Assembly: GCA_034658655.1 (NCBI GenBank)
Contig: JAYEFQ010000023.1
Location: forward strand, 39,523 to 103,522
Source: JAQIBY01 sp034658655
GTDB lineage: Bacteria; Bacteroidota; Bacteroidia; Bacteroidales; ML635J-15
Direction of reading: 5' to 3'
DNA length: 64,000 bases
Below the pieces are notes generated by a model that saw only the letters and a list, made by a program, of their open reading frames with translations, was not told where the DNA came from and ran no database searches. Position numbers and translations under genes: made by a program. Of this stretch, positions 59,542-64,000 are shown piece after piece (position 1 is the first letter of the stretch; each line of letters starts with the position of its first letter).

Positions 59542-61320
59542 ATGGGCAAAACCAAAGTTATTGTCGGTCTGGGATCCTGTGGGATTGCTGCAGGAGCAAA
59601 AAAGACCTATGAGAAAATTGAAGCATTAAAACGTGCTGATAATCTGGATTTTGAACTCAAGCAAACTTCCTGTGTTGGGATGTGCTATAATGAGCCGTTG
59701 GTTGAAATTATTGATGACGATGGACATTATCTGTACGGTGGTATAGATGAAGATAAAGTACTTGAGGTAATTGAGAAACATATCGTTCAAAAACAACCTT
59801 TGAAAGATTTTGTTGTGCATTCAGATTTGTTTGAAACCCTTGATGATGTCTTTTTTGATGGTCAAATGAAAATTGCATTGCGTAATTGTGGGTATATCGA
59901 TCCAGAAGCATTAGAAGAAGCTGAAGCGAAAGGTGCATATCAGGCAATGGCAAAAATCCGTCAACAAGCAATGAGTTCAGATGACGTTATTCAATATGTA
60001 CTCGATTCCGGACTGCGTGGTCGTGGTGGCGGTGGTTTTCCTACCGGTAAAAAATGGACGTTTGCGAAAAATAGTGAGAGTGACGAAAAATATATTATTT
60101 GCAATGCTGATGAAGGTGATCCTGGTGCATTTATGGATAGATCTTTGCTTGAAGGAGATCCTCATGCAGTACTCGAAGGCATGATGATTGGCGCTTATGC
60201 CATTGGCGCTCAGCAAGGTGTTATTTATTGTCGTGCAGAATATCCCTTAGCAATTAAACGTCTTAACATTGCCATTGATCAAGCACGGGAAAAAGGATAT
60301 CTCGGAAAAAATGCCTGTGGGATTGAAGGGTTTATTTTCGATATTTATGTAAAAAAAGGTGCAGGAGCCTTTGTTTGTGGAGAAGAAACCGCATTAATGG
60401 CTTCCATTGAGGGAGAAAGAGGAATGCCTCGAAAACGTCCACCATTTCCTGCCGTGAAAGGATTGTGGGGGAATCCGACTAATATCAATAATGTTGAAAC
60501 CTTGGCAAATATACCTTGGATAATACGTGAAGGCGCAGAAGAATATGCTAAATATGGTACAGAAAATTCCAAAGGAACTAAAGTATTTGCTTTAACAGGA
60601 AAAATTAAGCATAGTGGACTTGTTGAAGTGCCTATGGGAATGAGTATTCGAGATATTGTGTTCAAACTTGGTGGCGGAATTATTGATGACAAAGAATTTA
60701 AAGCTGTCCAGCTTGGAGGTCCTTCCGGAGGATGTATTCCTGCACATATGGTAGATATTCCTGTCGATTATGAGTCATTGAAATCAACCGGAGCAATTAT
60801 GGGTTCTGGTGGTTTAGTTGTCTTGGATGAAACTACATGTATGGTGGATATGGCAAGATATTTTTTGGATTTTACTGTGAAAGAATCTTGTGGAAAATGT
60901 ACTTTCTGTCGTATCGGAACAAAACGAATGTTAGAAATTTTAACTCGAATTACAAAAGGTGACGGGAAAGAAGGTGATATCGAAAAACTTGAAGAATTGG
61001 CGTATCAGGTAAAAGAAAATAGCTTGTGCGGATTGGGACAAACGGCTCCGAATCCGGTGCTTACTACTATTAAATATTTTAGAAATGAGTATGAGGCGCA
61101 TATACGAGATAAAAAATGTCCCGCTAAGGTGTGTCCTGAACTCATTACCTATATGGTGGATGAAGAAAAATGTACGGGTTGTACTGTCTGTGCAAAAAAT
61201 TGTCCTGTCAATGCAATTTCAGGAGGACGCAATCAATTACATTATATTGATCAAGAAGCTTGCATTCATTGCGGGATCTGCTATACTAAATGTAATTTCG
61301 ATGCAATTAAATTATTATAA
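59542..61320 (+). CDS. NuoF-like FMN/[4Fe-4S] subunit with extra ferredoxin domains
   Basis: This 592-residue protein has four parts. An N-terminal [2Fe-2S] thioredoxin-like domain (SCGIAAGAKKTYE, TSCVGMCYNEP) covers residues 1-90. The NADH/FMN domain shows GLRGRGGGGFPTGKKW (near residue 155) and NADEGDPGAFMDRSLLEGDP. The N3-type cluster is ESCGKCTFCRIGTKRM near residue 452. Two C-terminal [4Fe-4S] motifs follow, CTGCTVCAKNCPVN and CIHCGICYTKCNFD. This architecture is that of HydB/HoxF-like bifurcating enzymes, not of complex I NuoF, which lacks the last domain. No hydrogenase gene is seen. Confidence 0.92.
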   Translation: MGKTKVIVGLGSCGIAAGAKKTYEKIEALKRADNLDFELKQTSCVGMCYNEPLVEIIDDDGHYLYGGIDEDKVLEVIEKHIVQKQPLKDFVVHSDLFETLDDVFFDGQMKIALRNCGYIDPEALEEAEAKGAYQAMAKIRQQAMSSDDVIQYVLDSGLRGRGGGGFPTGKKWTFAKNSESDEKYIICNADEGDPGAFMDRSLLEGDPHAVLEGMMIGAYAIGAQQGVIYCRAEYPLAIKRLNIAIDQAREKGYLGKNACGIEGFIFDIYVKKGAGAFVCGEETALMASIEGERGMPRKRPPFPAVKGLWGNPTNINNVETLANIPWIIREGAEEYAKYGTENSKGTKVFALTGKIKHSGLVEVPMGMSIRDIVFKLGGGIIDDKEFKAVQLGGPSGGCIPAHMVDIPVDYESLKSTGAIMGSGGLVVLDETTCMVDMARYFLDFTVKESCGKCTFCRIGTKRMLEILTRITKGDGKEGDIEKLEELAYQVKENSLCGLGQTAPNPVLTTIKYFRNEYEAHIRDKKCPAKVCPELITYMVDEEKCTGCTVCAKNCPVNAISGGRNQLHYIDQEACIHCGICYTKCNFDAIKLL

Positions 61321-61339
61321 AATTTTGAAAATCTGAACA

Positions 61340-64000
61340 ATGGATAAACTCAATATTATCTTAAATGGAAAAACAGTACAAGGAATTTCTGGTGAAACCA
61401 TTTTACAATTGGCGAATCGGAATGGAATAAAAATCCCTACATTGTGTCATGATAAGCGGCTAAAACCATTTTCTTCATGCTTTGTATGTGTTGTGGAAGT
61501 TGTTGGTAAGGGAACACAACCCTCTTGTTCTACAGTAATTACTGAAGGTATGCAAATCAACACAGACAATAAAAAAGTGTATGATGCTAGAAAAATGGCT
61601 TTGGATTTATTGTTGAGCAATCATTATGCCGATTGTGTGGCACCATGTAAGCAAGCTTGTCCTGCAGGGGTGGATGTTCAAGGATATATTTCATTGATTG
61701 AAAAAAAACAATATAAGGATGCCATTGCATTAATCAAGGAAGATAATCCTTTGCCTGCAATTTGTGGTCGGGTATGTGTTAGACCTTGCGAAGCCGCTTG
61801 TCGGAGAAATTTACTCGATGAAGAAAATCCTGTCGGGATTGATTATTTAAAGCGTTTTGCTGCCGATCAGGATTTATTGCACTCTGAGCATTATAAACCT
61901 GAAGTTGCTGAGCCGACAGGGAAAAAAGTGGCAATTATTGGTGCCGGACCTGGCGGATTGTCTGCTGCATATTGGTTGCAGCAAAAAGGTCATCAATGCG
62001 ATATCTTTGAAGCTAATGAACATCCCGGAGGTTGGTTGCGATACGGGATCCCCGAATATCGATTACCAAACGATTTACTCGATAAAGAAATTGAAACTAT
62101 TACTGAATTAGGTAGTGAAATTTTTACGAAACAAAATTTTGGTGAAAATCTTTCGTATAAAACAATTAAAAAAGATTACGATGTAACAATTTTAACCATT
62201 GGGTCGCAGCGTGGTACTTTGTTGCGTGCTGAAGGTGAAGAGGCAGATGGCGTTTTTAGCGGTATCGATTTTCTTCGTAATATGGAAATGACAGGGCAGA
62301 AATATGATTTCTCAGGAAAAACCATTGTTACTGTTGGAGGTGGAAATACTGCCATGGATTGTTGTCGTACTGCCATGCGTTGTGGAGCTGAACGTTCAAT
62401 CATCGTGTATCGCCGTACCGAAAAAGAAATGCCTGCAAATCCAATTGAAGTTCACGAATCTAAAGCAGAAGGCATTGAGTATATGCTGCTCACAAATCCC
62501 GTTAAGGTGAATGCAGATGAGGAGGGAAAAGTTAAATCCATGACATTGATTAAAATGGAGCTTGGTGCACCCGATGCATCTGGCAGAAGACGCCCGGTGC
62601 CGATTGAAGGATCTGAATTCGAGTTGGAATGTGATTATATCCTTGCTGCAATTGGTCAAAAAACCGAGGTGAATTTCATGGATGATATCAATGCAAATGC
62701 TGACGAAGGAAAATTGGAAATCAACCGTTGGGGCGATATTGATGCCGATGAGAAAACTCTGCAAACTGGAATAAAATCTGTTTTTGCTGCAGGAGATGGA
62801 GTAACTGGTCCGGCAACAATTATTGAGGCAATTGCACAGGCAAAAACTGCGGTTCATTCTGTCAATATGTTTTTACGGGGTGAAGAACCCATGCCGATTA
62901 CAAAGCCATTTGTCAGTAGAAAAGATAATTTTAAAACTCAGGCTTCTGAAGATTATCTTGGCAGATATCAAAAACAAATGCGACACGAAATGCCCGTACT
63001 CCCTGAAAATGACAGAACCCATTTTAAAGAAGTTGAGTTAGGATATGAATCGGAACAAGTTGCTGTTGAGGAGACACATCGATGTTTAGAGTGCGGTTGT
63101 ACCGAGTTTTTTGATTGTGATTTGCAAAAGTTAGCTACAGAATATCATGTTGAACAGGAAAAATTTGCCGGAGAATTTCAAGAACGACCAATTGATTTTT
63201 CTCATCCCTATATCGAGCTTGATAATAATAAGTGTATTTTATGTTCACGTTGTGTTCGGATATGTAAAGATGTTGTTGGGGCATCTGCGCTTGGTCTTGT
63301 TGATCGCGGATTTGATACCCATGTCGCTCCTGCGATGGGTGAATCTCTTGTGGAAACTACTTGCGAATCGTGTGGATTGTGTATTTCTGCTTGTCCTACA
63401 GGTGCAATTACAGAAAATGCGAAATTTAAACCGGGTCCGGTAAAAACGGATTCAGTGAAAGCAATCAGTCCGTTTGGCTCCATCGGTGAAAGCATTCAGC
63501 TTGAACATAAAAACGGATTTGTTTTCCGTGTAAACGGCGCTGAAGGAATGATTAATCCGCTTGGGAATATTGATCGCTATGCGAAATTTGCATATAACTT
63601 TATTAACGACTCACAGCGACTGAAAAAACCTCTGATTCGCAGAAAAGGAAAGTTAGAAGAAGCTAGTTGGGATGAAGTTCAAAATTATTTGCGAGAAAAA
63701 TTGAGTTTTGATAAATCCACTGCCTTATTTGCCGGTGGACGATTGACAAATGAAGAGATTTTTGCGTTGAAAACATTATCAGACCAAACTGAAATGATTG
63801 ACTATACTGGCTCTTTTCATTTACTGCACATTGGAGAGGGACATGTGAATGCATCGGAAATGAATATGCCTTTTGATCAATTTAGCGATGTTGAGCATGT
63901 GCTTTTATTGCATCCACAAATCAATATGGATGATGCAACTTTGGGCTTTATGGTGAATGAGGCAAAAACTCAATCTGCAGCAAAAATTGTGCTGATTACC
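61340..64000 (+). CDS. NuoG-like / GltD-like multi-domain fusion (runs off the window end)
   Basis: The frame from the ATG at 61340 is open for 887 codons to the window end. Residues 1-70 are a [2Fe-2S] domain (Cys36, 47, 50, 63). Residues 95-170 form a [4Fe-4S] region with ADCVAPCKQACPAG and ICGRVCVRPCEAAC, as in GltD/dihydropyrimidine dehydrogenase. Residues 195-500 are an FAD/NAD(P) flavoprotein with IIGAGPGGLSAAYW and VGGGNTAMDCC. Two [4Fe-4S] motifs follow, CILCSRCVRIC (near 632) and CESCGLCISACP (near 675). After residue 700 the sequence resembles molybdopterin oxidoreductases (SWDEVQNYL), but SPFGSIGES replaces the CPYCGVGCG cysteines. It is probably the catalytic or electron-splitting subunit of the complex. 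Confidence 0.85.
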   Translation, partial: MDKLNIILNGKTVQGISGETILQLANRNGIKIPTLCHDKRLKPFSSCFVCVVEVVGKGTQPSCSTVITEGMQINTDNKKVYDARKMALDLLLSNHYADCVAPCKQACPAGVDVQGYISLIEKKQYKDAIALIKEDNPLPAICGRVCVRPCEAACRRNLLDEENPVGIDYLKRFAADQDLLHSEHYKPEVAEPTGKKVAIIGAGPGGLSAAYWLQQKGHQCDIFEANEHPGGWLRYGIPEYRLPNDLLDKEIETITELGSEIFTKQNFGENLSYKTIKKDYDVTILTIGSQRGTLLRAEGEEADGVFSGIDFLRNMEMTGQKYDFSGKTIVTVGGGNTAMDCCRTAMRCGAERSIIVYRRTEKEMPANPIEVHESKAEGIEYMLLTNPVKVNADEEGKVKSMTLIKMELGAPDASGRRRPVPIEGSEFELECDYILAAIGQKTEVNFMDDINANADEGKLEINRWGDIDADEKTLQTGIKSVFAAGDGVTGPATIIEAIAQAKTAVHSVNMFLRGEEPMPITKPFVSRKDNFKTQASEDYLGRYQKQMRHEMPVLPENDRTHFKEVELGYESEQVAVEETHRCLECGCTEFFDCDLQKLATEYHVEQEKFAGEFQERPIDFSHPYIELDNNKCILCSRCVRICKDVVGASALGLVDRGFDTHVAPAMGESLVETTCESCGLCISACPTGAITENAKFKPGPVKTDSVKAISPFGSIGESIQLEHKNGFVFRVNGAEGMINPLGNIDRYAKFAYNFINDSQRLKKPLIRRKGKLEEASWDEVQNYLREKLSFDKSTALFAGGRLTNEEIFALKTLSDQTEMIDYTGSFHLLHIGEGHVNASEMNMPFDQFSDVEHVLLLHPQINMDDATLGFMVNEAKTQSAAKIVLIT

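Overview
The window is AT-rich chromosomal DNA from a member of the Bacteroidota. The evidence is: promoters of the TTTG-N19..21-TAnnTTTG type; almost no Shine-Dalgarno sequences; a fused str-S10-spc-alpha ribosomal operon without tuf, adk or Zn-binding L36; lipoproteins with Bacteroidota-style lipoboxes; a type IX secretion-like C-terminal tail; and YwqK/MORN-repeat, DUF4956, VTC and CotH proteins. No rRNA, tRNA or CRISPR array was seen. A genus cannot be named from the sequence alone.

Layout. 1-608 is the 5' part of an EF-G-like GTPase on the minus strand. 1069-18812 is one ribosomal transcription unit (rpsL-rpsG-fusA, S10 to L17, with secY, map, infA, rpmJ and rpoA), ending at a hairpin terminator and followed by eno. 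20291-30690 is housekeeping: a YkgJ-type protein, a UbiD-type decarboxylase, a membrane protein, the parE-parC-aroK operon, a YD-repeat-like protein and a diacylglycerol-kinase-type lipid kinase. 30727-35430 is a decaying region. It holds a broken Cys-rich lipoprotein, an intact YwqK/MORN protein, dispersed repeats, a minisatellite, a truncated hydrolase, a frameshifted surface-protein gene and an orphan RelE/ParE-like toxin. 35525-42836 is a tightly coupled run: glyS, a LysM protein with a lytic-transglycosylase fold that lacks the catalytic Glu, two SGNH proteins and an MBOAT acyltransferase. This looks like an envelope polymer O-acylation module and is one of the two best candidates for an undescribed system.

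42919-45630 has a frameshifted glycosyltransferase and a GT-C-like membrane protein. 45632-50686 (minus) is a four-gene operon: CotH kinase-like/beta-helix protein, DUF4956 membrane protein, VTC-domain protein and an apparently exported lipoprotein pyrophosphatase. It is divergent from a secreted phosphoesterase. 51878-55835 contains a diverged segmental duplication of a glycosyltransferase / flippase-like / exonuclease segment in which complementary parts of the two copies have decayed. 55841-56449 is udk. 56474-57918 is an insertion carrying a broken RhuM-Fic gene, flanked by a perfect 47-bp direct repeat made from the manA promoter and start.

57908-58897 is manA. 58995-64000 is a NuoE-NuoF-NuoG-like cluster in which the third protein is a fusion of [2Fe-2S] ferredoxin, GltD/NfnB-like flavoprotein, 2x[4Fe-4S] and molybdopterin-oxidoreductase-like parts. 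This is the other leading candidate, a soluble electron-bifurcating or transhydrogenase-type complex. Several broken genes differ from an intact frame by one base in a homopolymer, so some may be assembly errors.
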